From positions 58,970,226 through 59,034,225 of the forward strand of contig BRKX01000013.1 of assembly GCA_026008535.1 (NCBI GenBank): a stretch of DNA of 64,000 nt, read 5' to 3'. Below the pieces are notes generated by a model. That model worked only from the letters and a program-made list of their open reading frames with translations, was not told the origin of the DNA and made no database searches. The DNA is from Perilla frutescens. Lineage: Eukaryota; Streptophyta; Magnoliopsida; Lamiales; Lamiaceae. How positions within the stretch are numbered: position 1 is the first letter of the stretch; every line of letters begins with the position of its first letter. A program made the translations under genes and the position numbers. Below are positions 1-13,441 of this stretch, one piece after another.

Positions 1-3000
1 CCGACGGTCACACAGGGCCCAAACATGTCGTGACCCGGGCACTACACAAAATGCTACGTTTTTGGAAATCAACTTTAAAACCTTGTAGATGTTGACACAA
101 AATGAGTTTCTAGGATTTTTCATTTCTAGATGATAGATATTTGAGTTAGGGTTCCAACGCAACAAGAATTGCAGGCATCGGATACCTATGGAGAGACTTA
201 TAGTCGTTTTACTGACGACTGCTAGAAAACGGGGGCCGAATATGGCCGACGGACTTGAAAATTTGATTCTTTCCGAAACCGGATGAATTAGGCCAACATG
301 AGCATATGGATTCATTCATAATTGTTCCTAGAGTTCAAAAATACTAAATTCGATGAAAATTCCACCGGTCACCCCGGCGCCAAATTTGGCCACCGGCCAA
401 AGGGTATCCCTTTGGCACATGCTCGAAAATATAAGTGTTCAAAACCGAATGAATTAGGATAATATAAGAATATGGTTTGATTAATAATTGATTTTAGTGT
501 TCAAAAATGCTAGATTTCATAAAAATCCCGACGGTCACACAGGGCCCGAACATGACGTGACCCGGGCACTACACAAAATGCTACGTTTTTTGAAATCAAT
601 TTTAAAACCTTGTAGATGTTGACACAAAATGAGTTTCTAGGATTTTTCATTTCTAGATGATAGATATTTGAGTTAGGGTTCCAACGCAACAAGAATTGCA
701 GGCATCGGATACCTATGGAGAGACTTATAGTCGTTTTACTGACAACTGCTAGAAAACGGGGGCCGAATATGGCCGACGGATTTGAAAATTTGATTCTTTC
801 CGAAACCGGACAAATTAGGCCAACATGAGCATATGCATTCTTTCATAATTGTTCCTAGAATTCAAAAATACTAAATTCGATGTCAATTCCACCGGTCAGC
901 AAGGCGCCAAATTTGGCCACCGGCCAAAGGGTATCCCTTTGGCCCAGGCTCGAAAATATAAGTGTTGAAAACCGAATGAATTAGGATAATATAAGTATAT
1001 GGTTTGATTCATAATTGATTGTAGTGTTCAAAAATGCTAGATTTGATAAAAATCCCGACGGTCACAAAGGGCCCGAACATGTCGTGACCCGGGCACTACA
1101 CAAAATGCTACGTTTTTGGAAATCAACTTTAAACCCTTGTAGATGTTGACACAAAATGAGTTTCTAGGATTTTTCATTTCTAGATGATAGATATTTGAGT
1201 TAGGGTTCCAACGCAACAAGAATTGCAGGCATCGGATACCTATGGAGAGACTTATAGTCGTTTAACTGACGACTGCTAGAAAACGGGGGCCGAATATGGC
1301 CGACGGACTTGAAAATTTGATTCTTTCCGAAACCGGACGAATTAGGCCAACATGAGCATATGGATTCATTCATAATTGTTCCTAGAGTTCAAAAATACTA
1401 AATTCGATGAAAATTCCACCGGTCACCCCGGCGCCAAATTTGGCCACCGGTCAAAGGGGTATCCCTTTGGCACATGCTCGAAAATATAAGTGTTCAAAAC
1501 CGAATGAATTAGGATAATATAAGAATATGGTTTGATTCATAATTGATTTTAGTGTTCAAAAATGCTAGATTTCATAAAAATCCCGACGGTCACACAGGGC
1601 CCGAACATGACGTGACCCGGGCACTACACAAAATGCTACGTTTTTTGAAATCAACTTTAAAACCTTGTAGATGTTGAGACAAAATGAGTTTGTAGGATTT
1701 TTCATTTCTAGATGATAGATATTTGAGTTAGGGTTCCAACGCAACAAAAATTGCAGGCATCGGATACCTATGGAGAGACTTATAGTCGTTTTACTGACGA
1801 CTGCTAGAAAACGGGGGCCGAATATGGCCGACGGACTTGAAAATTTGATTCTTTCCGAAACCGGATGAATTAGGCCAACATGAGCATATGGATTCATTCA
1901 TAATTGTTCCTAGAGTTCAAAAATACTAAATTCGATGAAAATTCCACCGGTCACCCCGGCGCCAAATTTGGCCACCGGCCAAAGGGTATCCCTTTGGCAC
2001 ATGCTCGAAAATATAAGTGTTCAAAACCGAATGAATTAGGATAATATAAGAATATGGTTTGATTAATAATTGATTTTAGTGTTCAAAAATGCTAGATTTC
2101 ATAAAAATCCCGACGGTCACACAGGGCCCGAACATGACGTGACCCGGGCACTACACAAAATGCTACGTTTTTTGAAATCAATTTTAAAACCTTGTAGATG
2201 TTGACACAAAATGAGTTTCTAGGATTTTTCATTTCTAGATGATAGATATTTGAGTTAGGGTTCCAACGCAACAAGAATTGCAGGCATCGGATACCTATGG
2301 AGAGACTTATAGTCGTTTTACTGACAACTGCTAGAAAACGGGGGCCGAATATGGCCGACGGATTTGAAAATTTGATTCTTTCCGAAACCGGACAAATTAG
2401 TCCAACATGAGCATATGCATTCTTTCATAATTGTTCCTAGAATTCAAAAATACTAAATTCGATGTCAATTCCACCGGTCAGCAAGGCGCCAAATTTGGCC
2501 ACCGGCCAAAGGGTATCCCTTTGGCCCAGGCTCGAAAATATAAGTGTTGAAAACCGAATGAATTAGGATAATATAAGTATATGGTTTGATTCATAATTGA
2601 TTGTAGTGTTCAAAAATGCTAGATTTGATAAAAATCCCGACGGTCACACAGGGCCCAAACATGTCGTGACCCGGGCACTACACAAAATGCTACGTTTTTG
2701 GAAATCAACTTTAAAACCTTGTAGATGTTGACACAAAATGAGTTTCTAGGATTTTTCATTTCTAGATGATAGATATTTGAGTTAGGGTTCCAACGCAACA
2801 AGAATTGCAGGCATCGGATACCTATGGAGAGACTTATAGTCGTTTTACTGACGACTGCTAGAAAACGGGGGCCGAATATGGCCGACGGACTTGAAAATTT
2901 GATTCTTTCCGAAACCGGACGAATTAGGCCAACATGAGCATATGGATTCATTCATAATTGTTCCTAGAGTTCAAAAATACTAAATTCGATGAAAATTCCA

Positions 3001-5359
3001 CCGGTCACCCCGGCGCCAAATTTGGCCACCGGTCAAAGGGGTATCCCTTTGGCACATGCTCGAAAATATAAGTGTTCAAAACCGAATGAATTAGGATAAT
3101 ATAAGAATATGGTTTGATTCATAATTGATTTTAGTGTTCAAAAATGCTAGATTTCATAAAAATCCCGACGGTCACACAGGGCCCGAACATGACGTGACCC
3201 GGGCACTACACAAAATGCTACGTTTTTTGAAATCAACTTTAAAACCTTGTAGATGTTGAGACAAAATGAGTTTGTAGGATTTTTCATTTCTAGATGATAG
3301 ATATTTTAGTTAGGGTTCCAACGCAACAAAAATTGCAGGCATCGGATACCTATGGAGAGACTTATAGTCGTTTTACTGACGACTGCTAGAAAACGGGGGC
3401 CGAATATGGCCGACGGACTTTAAAATTTGATTCTTTCCGAAACCGGACGAATTAGGCCAACATGAGCATATGCATTCTTTCATAATTGTTCCTAGAATTC
3501 AAAAATACTAAATTCGATGTAAATTCCACCGGTCACCAAGGCGCCAAATTTGGCCACCGGTCAAAGGGTATCCCTTTGGCCCAGGCTCGAAAATATAAGT
3601 GTTGAAAACCGAACGAATTAGGATAATATAAGTATATGGTTTGATTCATAATTGATTGTAGTGTTCAAAAATGCTAGATTTGATAAAAATCCCGACGGTC
3701 ACACAGGGCCCGAACATGTCGTGACCCGAGCACTACACAAATTGTTACGTTTTTGGAAATCAACTTTAAAACCTTGTAGATGTTGACACAAAATGAGTTT
3801 CTAGGATTTTTCATTTCTAGATGATAGATATTTGAGTTAGGGTTCCAACGCAACAAGAATTGCAGGCATCAGATACCTATGGAGAGACTTAAAGTCGTTT
3901 TACTGACGACTGCTAGAAAACGGGGGCCGAGTATGGCCGACGGACTTGAAAATTTGATTCTTTCCGAAACCGTACGAATTAGGCCAACATGAGAATATGC
4001 ATTCTTTCATAATTGTTCCTAGAGTTCAAAAATACTAAATTCGATGAAAATTCCACCGGTCACCCCGGCGCCAAATTTGGCCACCGGCCAAAGGGGTATC
4101 CCTTTGGCACAGGCTCGAAAATATAAGTGTTCAAAACCGAACGAATTAGGATAATATAAGAATATGGTTTGATTCATAATTGATTTTAGTGTTCAAAAAT
4201 GCTAGATTTGATAAAAATCCCGACGGTCGCACAGGGCCCGAACATGACATGACCCGGGCACTACATAAAATGTTATGTTTTTCGAAATCAACTTTAAAAC
4301 CTTGTAGATGTTAACACAAAATGAGTTTCTACAATTTTTCATTTCTAGATGATAGATATTTGAGTTAGGGTTCCAACGCAACAAGAATTGCAGGCATCGG
4401 ATACCTATGGAGAGACTTATTGTCGTTTTACTGACGATTGCTAGAAAACGGGGGCGGAATCTGGCCGACGGGCTTGAAAATTTGATTCTTTCCGTAACCG
4501 GATGAATTAGGCCAACATGAGCATATGGATTCATTCATAATTGTTCCTAGAGTTCAAAAATACTAAATTCGATGAAAATTCCACCGGTCACCCCGGCGCC
4601 AAATTTGGCCACCGGCCAAAGGGGTATCCCTTTGGCACAGGCTCGAAAATATAAGTGATCAAAATCGAACGAATTAGGATAATATAAGTATATGGTTTGA
4701 TTCATAATTGATTTTAGTGTTCAAAAATGCTAGATTTGATAAAAATCCCGACGGTCACACAGGGCCCGAACATGACGTGACCCGGGCACTACACAAAATG
4801 CTACGTGTTTGGAAATCAACTTTAAAACCTTGTAGATGTTGACACAAAATGAGTTTCTAGGATTTTTCATTTCTAGATGATAGATATTTGAGTTAGGGTT
4901 CCAACACAACAAGAATTGCAGGCATCGGATACCTATGGAGAGACTTATAGTCGTTTTACTGACGACTGCTAGAAAACGGGGGCCGAATATGGCCGACGGA
5001 CTTGAAAATTTGATTCTTTCCGAAACCGGACGAATTAGGCCAACATGAGCATATGGATTCATTCATAATTGGTCCTAGAGTTCAAAAATACTAAATTCGA
5101 TGAAAATTCCACCGGTCACCCCGGCGCCAAATTTGGCTACCGGCCAAAGGGGTATCCCTTTGGCACAGGCTCGAAAATATAAGTGTTCAAAACTGAACGA
5201 ATTATGATAATTTAAGAATATGGTTTGATTCATAATTGATTTTAGTGTTCAAAAATGCTAGATTTGATAAAAATCCCGACGGTCACACAGGGCCCTAACA
5301 TGACGTGACCCGGGCACTACACAAAATGCTACGTTTTTGGAAATCAACTTTAAAACCTT
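1..5359 (-). repeat. Sat1 sub-array, 527-bp units in a trimer order
   Basis: Ten to eleven units of 527-528 bp. Diagnostic variants recur every three units (about 1,582 bp). Examples are the ATTAATAATTG variant near 482 and 2064, and the TTTGTAGG variant near 1690 and 3270. This indicates a trimeric higher-order repeat. These units keep the dyad CCAAAGGG-N3/4-CCCTTTGG that the 509-bp units lack. The last unit, beginning near 5277, is cut short: at about 5359 a jump joins AAAACCTT to CCCTTTGGCC, deleting roughly 320 bp of the monomer. Confidence 0.85.
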
Positions 5360-8300
5360 CCCTTTGGCCCAGGCTCGAAAATATAAGTGTTCAAAACCGA
5401 ACGAATAAGAAAAATATAAGTATATGGTTTGATTCATAATTGATTGTAGTGTTCAAAAAAGCTAGATTTTATAAAAATCCCGGCGGTCACACAGGGCTCG
5501 AACATGACGTGACCCGGGCACTACACAAAATGTTACGTTTTTGGAAATCAACTTTAGAACCTTGTAGAGGTTGACACAAAATGAGTTTCTAGGATTTTTC
5601 ATTTCTAGATGATATATATTTGAGTTAGGGTTCCAACGCAACAAGAATTTCAAGCATCGGATACCTCTGGAGAGACTTAAAGTCGTTTTACTGACGACTG
5701 CTAGAAAACGGGGCCGAATCTGGCCGACGGGCTTGAAATTTTGATTCTTTCCAAAACCGGACGAATTAGGCCAACATGAGCATATGGATTCATTCATAAT
5801 TGTTCCTAGAGTTCAAAAATACGAAATTCGATGAAAATTCCACCGGTCAGCAAGGCGCCAAATTTGGCCACCGGCCAAGGGGTATCCCTTTGGCCCAGGC
5901 TCGAAAATATAAGTGTTCAAAACCGAACGAATTAGGATAATATAAGTATATGGTTTGATTCATAATTGATTGTTGTGCTCAAAAATGTTAGATTTGATAA
6001 AAATTCCGACGGTCACACAGGACCCGAACATGACGTGACCCGGGCACTACACAAAAGGTTACGTTTTTGGAAATCAAATTTAAAACCTTGTAGAGGTTGA
6101 CACAAAATGAGTTTCTAGGATTTTTCATTTCTAGATGATAGATATTTGAGTTAGGGTTCCAACGCAACAAGAATTTCAAGCATCGGATAGCTATGGAGAG
6201 ACTTATAATCGTTTTACTGACGACTGCCAGAAAACGGGGCCGAATCTGGCCGACGGGCTTGAAATTTTGATTCTTTCCGAAACCGGACGAATTAGGCCAA
6301 CATGAGCATATGGATTCATTCATAATTATTCCTAGAGTTCAAAAATACTAAATTCGATGAAAATTCCACCGGTCACCCCGGCGCCAAATTTGGCCACCGG
6401 CCAAGGGGTATCCCTTTGGCCCAGGCTCGAAAATATAAGTGTTCAAAACCGAACAAATTAGGATAATATAAGTATATGGTTTGATTCATAATTGATTGTA
6501 GTGTTCAAAAATGCTAGATTTTATAAAAATCCCGACGGTCACACAGGCCCCGAACATGACATGACTCGGGCACTACACAAAAGGTTACGGTTTTGGAAAT
6601 CAACTTTAAAACCTTGTAGAGGTTGACACAAAATGAGTTTCTAGGATTTTTCATTTCTATATGATAGATATTTGAGTTAGGGTTCTAACGCAATAAGAAT
6701 TGCAGGCATGGGATACCAATTGAGAGACTTATAGTCGTTTTACTGACGACAGCCAGAAAACGGGGCCGAATGTGGCCGACGGGCTTGAAAATTTGATTCT
6801 TTACGAAACCGGATGAAGTAGCCCAACATGAGCATATGGATTGATTCATAATTATTCCTAGAGTTCAAAAATACTAAATTCGATGAAAATTCCACCGGTC
6901 ACCCCGGCGCCAAATTTGGCCACCGGCCAAGGGGTATCCCTTTGGCCCAGGCTCGAAAATATAAGTGTTCAAAACCGAACAAATTAGGATAATATAAGTA
7001 TATGGTTTGATTCATAATTGATTGTAGTGTTCAAAAATGCTAGATTTTATAAAAATCCCGACGGTCACACAGGCCCCGAACATGACATGACTCGGGCACT
7101 ACACAAAAGGTTACGGTTTTGGAAATCAACTTTAAAACCTTGTAGAGGTTGACACAAAATGAGTTTCTAGGATTTTTCATTTCTATATGATAGATATTTG
7201 AGTTAGGGTTCTAACGCAATAAGAATTGCAGGCATGGGATACCAATTGAGAGACTTATAGTCGTTTTACTGACGACAGCCAGAAAACGGGGCCGAATGTG
7301 GCCGACGGGCTTGAAAATTTGATTCTTTACGAAACCGGATGAAGTAGCCCAACATGAGCATATGGATTGATTCATAATTATTCCTAGAGTTCAATAATAA
7401 TAAATTCGATGAAAATTCCACCGGTAACCCCGGCGCAAAATTTGGCCACCGGCCAAAGGGATATCCCTTTGGCTCAGGCTCGAAAATATAAATGTTCAAA
7501 ACCGAACGAATTAGGATAATATAAGTATATGGTTTGATTCATAATTGATTGTAGTGTTCAAAAATACTAGATGTGATAAAAATCCCGGCGGTCACACAGG
7601 GCTCGAACATGACGTGACCCGGGCACTACACAAAATGTTACGTTTTTGGAAATCAACTTTAGAACCTTGTAGAGGTTGACACAAAATGAGTTTCTAGGAT
7701 TTTTCATTTCTAGATGATAGATATTTGAGTTAGGGTTCCAACGCGACAAGAATTTTAGGCATCGGATACTATGGAGAGATTTATAGTCGTTTTACTGACG
7801 ACTGCCAGAAAACGGGGCCAAATCTGGCCGACGGGCTTGAAAATTTGATTCTTTCCGAAACCGGATGAAGTAGCCCAACATGAGCATATGGATTGATTCA
7901 TAATTGTTCCTAGAGTTAAAAAAAATACTAAATTCGATGAAAATTCCACCGGTCACCCCGGTGCCAAATTTGGCCACCTGCCAAGGGGTATCCCTTTGGC
8001 CCAGGCTCGAAAATATAAGTGTTTAAAACCGAACGAATTAGGATAATATAAGTATATGGTTTGATTCATAATTGATTTTAGTGTTCAAAAATGCTAGATT
8101 TGATAAAAATCCCGGCGGTCACACACGGCCCGAACATGACGTGACCCGGGCACTACACAAAATGTTACATTTTTGGAAATCAACTTTAAAAACTTGTAGA
8201 GGTTGACACAAAAAATAGTTTCAAGGATTTTTCATTTCTAGATGATACATATTTGAGTTAGGGTTCCAACGCATCAAGAATTGCAGGCATCGGATACCTA

Positions 8301-11300
8301 TGGAGAGACTTATAGTCGTTTTACTGACGACTGCCAGAAAACGGGGCCGAATCTGGTCGACGGGCTTGAAAATTTGATTCTTTCCGACACCGGATGAAGT
8401 AGCCCAACATGAGCATATGGATTCATTCATAATTGTTCCTATAGTTCAAAAATACTAAATTTGATGAAAATTCCACTGGTCACCCCGGCGCCAAATTTGG
8501 CCACCAGCCAAAGGGTATGAGTGTTCAAAACCGAATGAATTAGGGTAATATAAGTATATGGTTTGATTCATAATTGATTGTAGTGTTCAAAAATGCTGGA
8601 TTTGATAAAAATCCCGGCCGTCACACAGGGCCCGAACATGACGTGACCCGGGCACTACACAAAATGTTACGTTTTTGGAAATCAACTTTAAAACCTTGTA
8701 GAGGTTGACACAAAATGAGTTTCTAGGATTTTTCATTTCTAGATGATAGATATTTGAGTTAGGGTTCCAACGCAACAAGAATTGCAGGCATCGGATACCT
8801 ATGGAGAGACTTATAGTCGTTTTACTGACGACTGCTAGAAAACGGGGGCCGAATCTGGCCGACGGGATTGAAAATTTAATTCTTTCCGAAACCGGACGAA
8901 TTAGGCCAACATGAGCATATGCATTCTTTCATAATTGTTCCTAGAGTTCAAAAATACTAAATTCGATGAAAATTACTCCGGTCACCTCGGCGCCAAATTT
9001 GGCCACCGGCCAAAGGGATATCCCTTTGGCCCAGGCTCGAAAATATAAGTGTTCAAAACCGAACGAATTAGGATAATATAAGTATATGGTTTGATTCATA
9101 ATTGATTGTAGTGTTCAAAAATGCTAGATTTCATAAAAATCCCGGCGGTCACACAGGGCCCGAATATGACGTGACCCGGGCACTACAAAAAATGTTACGT
9201 TTTTGGAAATCAACTTTAAAACCTTGTATAGGTTTACACAAAAGTAGTTTCTAGGATTTTTCATTTCTAGATGATAAATATTTGAGTTAGGGTTCCAACG
9301 CAACAAGAATTGCAGGCATCGGATACCTATGGAGAGACTTATAGTCGTTTTACTGACGACTGCCAGAAAACGGGGCCGAATCTGGTCGACGGGCTTGAAA
9401 ATTTGATTCTTTCCGACACCGGATGAAGTAGCCCAACATGAGCATATGGATTCATTCATAATTTTTACTAGAGTTTAAAAAAACTAAATTCGATGAAAAT
9501 TCCACCAATCACCCCGGCGCCAAATTTGGCCACCGGCCAAAGGGATATCCCTTTGGCCCAGGCTCGAAAATATGAGTGTTCAAAACCGAACGAATTAGGA
9601 TAATATAAGTATATGGTTTGATTCATAATTGATTGTATCGTTCAAAAATGCTAGATTTGATAAAAATCCCGGCGGTCACACAGGGCCCGAACATGACGTG
9701 ACCCGGGCACTACAAAAAATGTTACGTTTTTGGAAATCAACTTTAAAACCTTGTATAGGTGTACACAAAAATAGTTTCTAGGATTTTTCATTTCTAGATG
9801 ATACATATTTGAGTTAGGGTTCCAACGCAACAAGAATTGCAGGCATCGGATACCTATGGAGAGACTTATAGTAGTTTTACTGACGACTGCCAGAAAACGG
9901 GGCCGAATCTGGTCGACGGGCTTGAAAATTTGATTCTTTCCGACACCGGATGAAGTAGCCCAACATGAGCATATGGATTCATTCATAATTGTTCCTATAG
10001 TTCAAAAATACTAAATTCGATGAAAATTCCACCGGTCACCCCGGCGCCAAATTTGGCCACCGGCCAAAGGGTATGAGTGTTCAAAACCGAATGAATTAGG
10101 ATAATATAAGTATATGGTTTGATTCATAATTGATTGTAGTGTTCAAAAATGCTAGATTTGATAAAAATCCCGGCAGTCACACAGGGCCCGAACATGACGT
10201 GACCGGGGCACTACACAAAATGTTACGTTTTTGGAAATCAACTTTAAAACCTTGTAGAGGTTGACACAAAATGAGTTTCTAGGATTTTTCATTTCTAGAT
10301 GATAGATATTTGAGTTAGGGTTCCAACGCAACAAGAATTTCCGGCATCGTATACCTATGGAGAGACTTATAGTCATTTTACTGACGACTGCCAAAAAACG
10401 GGGGCCGAATCTGGCCGACGGGCTTGAAAATTTGATTCTTTCCGAAACCAGACGAATTAGGCCAACATGAGCATATGGATTGATTCGTAATTGTTCCTAG
10501 AGTTCAAAAATACTAAATTCGATGAAAATTACTCCGGTCACCCCGGCGCCAAATTTGGCCACCGGCCAAAGGGATATCCCTTTGGCCCAGCTCGAAAATA
10601 TAAGTGTTCAAAACCGAACGAATTAGGATAATCTAAGTATATGGTTTGATTCATAATTGATTGTAGTGTTCAAAAATGCTAGATTTCATAAAAATCCCGG
10701 CGGTCACACAGGGCCCGATCATGACGTGACCCGGGCACTACAAAAAATGTTACGTTTTTGGAAATCAACTTTAAAACCTTGTATAGGTTTACACAAAAAT
10801 AGTTTCTAGGATTTTTCATTTCTAGATGATAAATATTTGAGTTAGGGTTCCAACGCAACAAGAATTGCAGGCATCGGATACCTATGGAGAGATTTATAGT
10901 CGTTTTACTGACGACTGCAAGAAAACGGGGCCGAATCTAGTCGACGGGCTTGAAAATTTGATTCTTTCCGACACCGGATGAAGTAGCCCAACATGAGCAT
11001 ATGGATTCATTCATAATTGTTCCTAGAGTTCAAAAATACAAAATTCGATGAAAATTCCACCGGTCACCCCGGCGCCAAATTTGGCCACCGGCCAAAGGGT
11101 ATGAGTGTTCAAAACCGAATGAATTAGGATAATATAAGTATATGGTTTGATTCATAATTTATTGTAGTGTTCAAAAATGCTAGATTTGATAAAAATTCCG
11201 GCGGTCACACAGGGCCCGAACATGACGTTACCCGGGCACTACACAAAATGTTACGTTTTTGGAAATCAACTTTAAAACCTTGTAGAGGTTGACACAAAAT

Positions 11301-13441
11301 GAGTTTCTAGGATTTTTCATTTCTAGATGATAGATATTTGAGTTAGGGTTCCAACGCAACAAGAATTGCAGGCATCGGATACCTATGGAGAGACTTATAG
11401 TCGTTTTACTGACGACTGCCAAAAAACGGGGGCCGAATCTGGCCGACGGGCTTGAAAATTTGATTCTTTCCAAAACCGGATGAAGTAGCCCAACATGAGC
11501 ATATGGATTGATTCATAATTGTTCCTAGAGTTCAAAAATACTAAATTTGATGAAAATTCCACCGGTCACCCCGGCGCCAAATTTGGCCCTTTGGCCCAGG
11601 CTCGAAAATATAAGTGTTCAAAACCGAACGAATTAGGATAATATAAGTATATGGTTTGATTCATAATTGATTGTAGTGTTCAAAAATGCTAGATTTTATA
11701 AAAATTCCGGCCGTCACACAGGGCCCGAACATGACGTGACCCGGGCACTACACAAAATGTTACGTTTTTGGAAATCAACTTTAAAACCTTGTCGAGGTTG
11801 ACATAAAATGAGTTTCTAGGATTTTTCATTTCTAGATGATAGATATTTGAGTTAGGGTTCCAACGCAACAAGAATTGCAGGCATCGGATACCTATGGAGA
11901 GACTTATAGTCGTTTTACTGACGACTGCCAAAAAACGGGGGCCGAATCTGGCCGACGGGCTTGAAAATTTGATTCTTTCCAAAACCGGATGAAGTAGCCC
12001 AACATGAGCATATGGATTGATTCATAATTGTTCCTAGAGTTCAAAAATACTAAATTCGATGAAAATTCCACCGGTCACCCCGGCGCCAAATTTGGCCCTT
12101 TGGCCCAGGCTCGAAAATATAAGTGTTCAAAACCGAATGAATTAGGATACTATAAGTATATGGTTTGATTCATAATTGATTGTAGTGTTCAAAAATGCTA
12201 GATTTCATAAAAATCCCGGCGGTCACACAGGGCCCGAATATGACGTGTCCCGGGCACTACAAAAAATGTTACGTTTTTGGAAATCAACTTTAAAACCTTG
12301 TATAGGTTTACACAAAAATAGTTTCTAGGATTTTTCATTTCTATATGATACATATTTGAGTTATGGTTCCAACGCAACAAGAATTGCAGGCATCGGATAC
12401 CTATGGAGAGATTTATAGTCGTTTTACTGACGACTGCCAGAAAACGGGGCCAAATCTGGTCGACGGGCTTGAAAATTTGATTCTTTCCGACACCGGATGA
12501 AGTAGCCCAACATGAGCATATGGATTCATTCATAATTGTTCCTATAGTTCAAAAATACTAAATTCGATGAAAATTCCACCGGTCACCCCGGCGCCAAATT
12601 TGGCCACCGGCCAAAGGGTATGAGTGTTCAAAACCGAACGAATTAGGATAATATAAGTATATGGTTTGATTCATAATTGATTGTAGTGTTAAAAAATGCT
12701 TGATTCTTTCCGAAACCAGACGAATTAGGCCAACATGAGCATATGGATTGATTCATAATTGTTCCTAGAGTTCAAAAATACTAAATTCGATGAAAATTAC
12801 TCCGGTCACCCCGGCGCCAAATTTGGCCCTTTGGCCCAGGCTCGAAAATATAAGTGTTCAAAACCGAACGAATTAGGATAATCTAAGTATATGGTTTGAT
12901 TCATAATTGATTGTAGTGTTCAAAAATGCTAGATTTCATAAAAATCCCGGCGGTCACACAGGGCCCGAACATGACGTGACCCGGGCACTACAAAAAATGT
13001 TACGTTTTTGGAAATCAACTTTAAAACCTTGTATAGGTTTACACAAAAATAGTTTCTAGGATTTTTCATTTCTAGATGATAAATATTTGAGTTAGGGTTC
13101 CAACGCAACAAGAATTGCAGGCATCGGATACCTATGGAGAGATTTATAGTCGTTTTACTGACGACTGCAAGAAAACGGGGCCGAATCTGGTCGACGGGCT
13201 TGAAAATTTGATTGTTTCCGACACCGGATGAAGTAGCCCAACATGAGCATATGGATTCATTCATAATTGTTCCTAGAGTTCAAAAATACAAAATTCGATG
13301 AAAATTCCACCGGTCACCCCGGCGCCAAATTTGGCCACCGGCCAAAGGGTATGAGTGTTCAAAAACGAATGAATTAGGATAATATAAGTATATGGTTTGA
13401 TTCATAATTGATTGTAGTGTTCAAAAATGCTAGATTTGATA
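5360..13441 (-). repeat. Sat1 sub-array, diverged and mixed-length units
   Basis: Units here are the most divergent of the array. Two adjacent units (about 6514-7040 and 7041-7566) share private variants such as ACAAAAGGTTACGG and are a recent tandem duplicate. Several units (junctions near 8518, 10075, 11100, 12618 and 13350) share a deletion fusing AAAGGGTAT to GAGTGTTC. The first units with the 509-bp deletion appear near 11587. A part-unit at about 12698 joins AATGCT to TGATTC, and the same truncated form is seen near 25638. It therefore marks related ends of the array. Confidence 0.8.
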
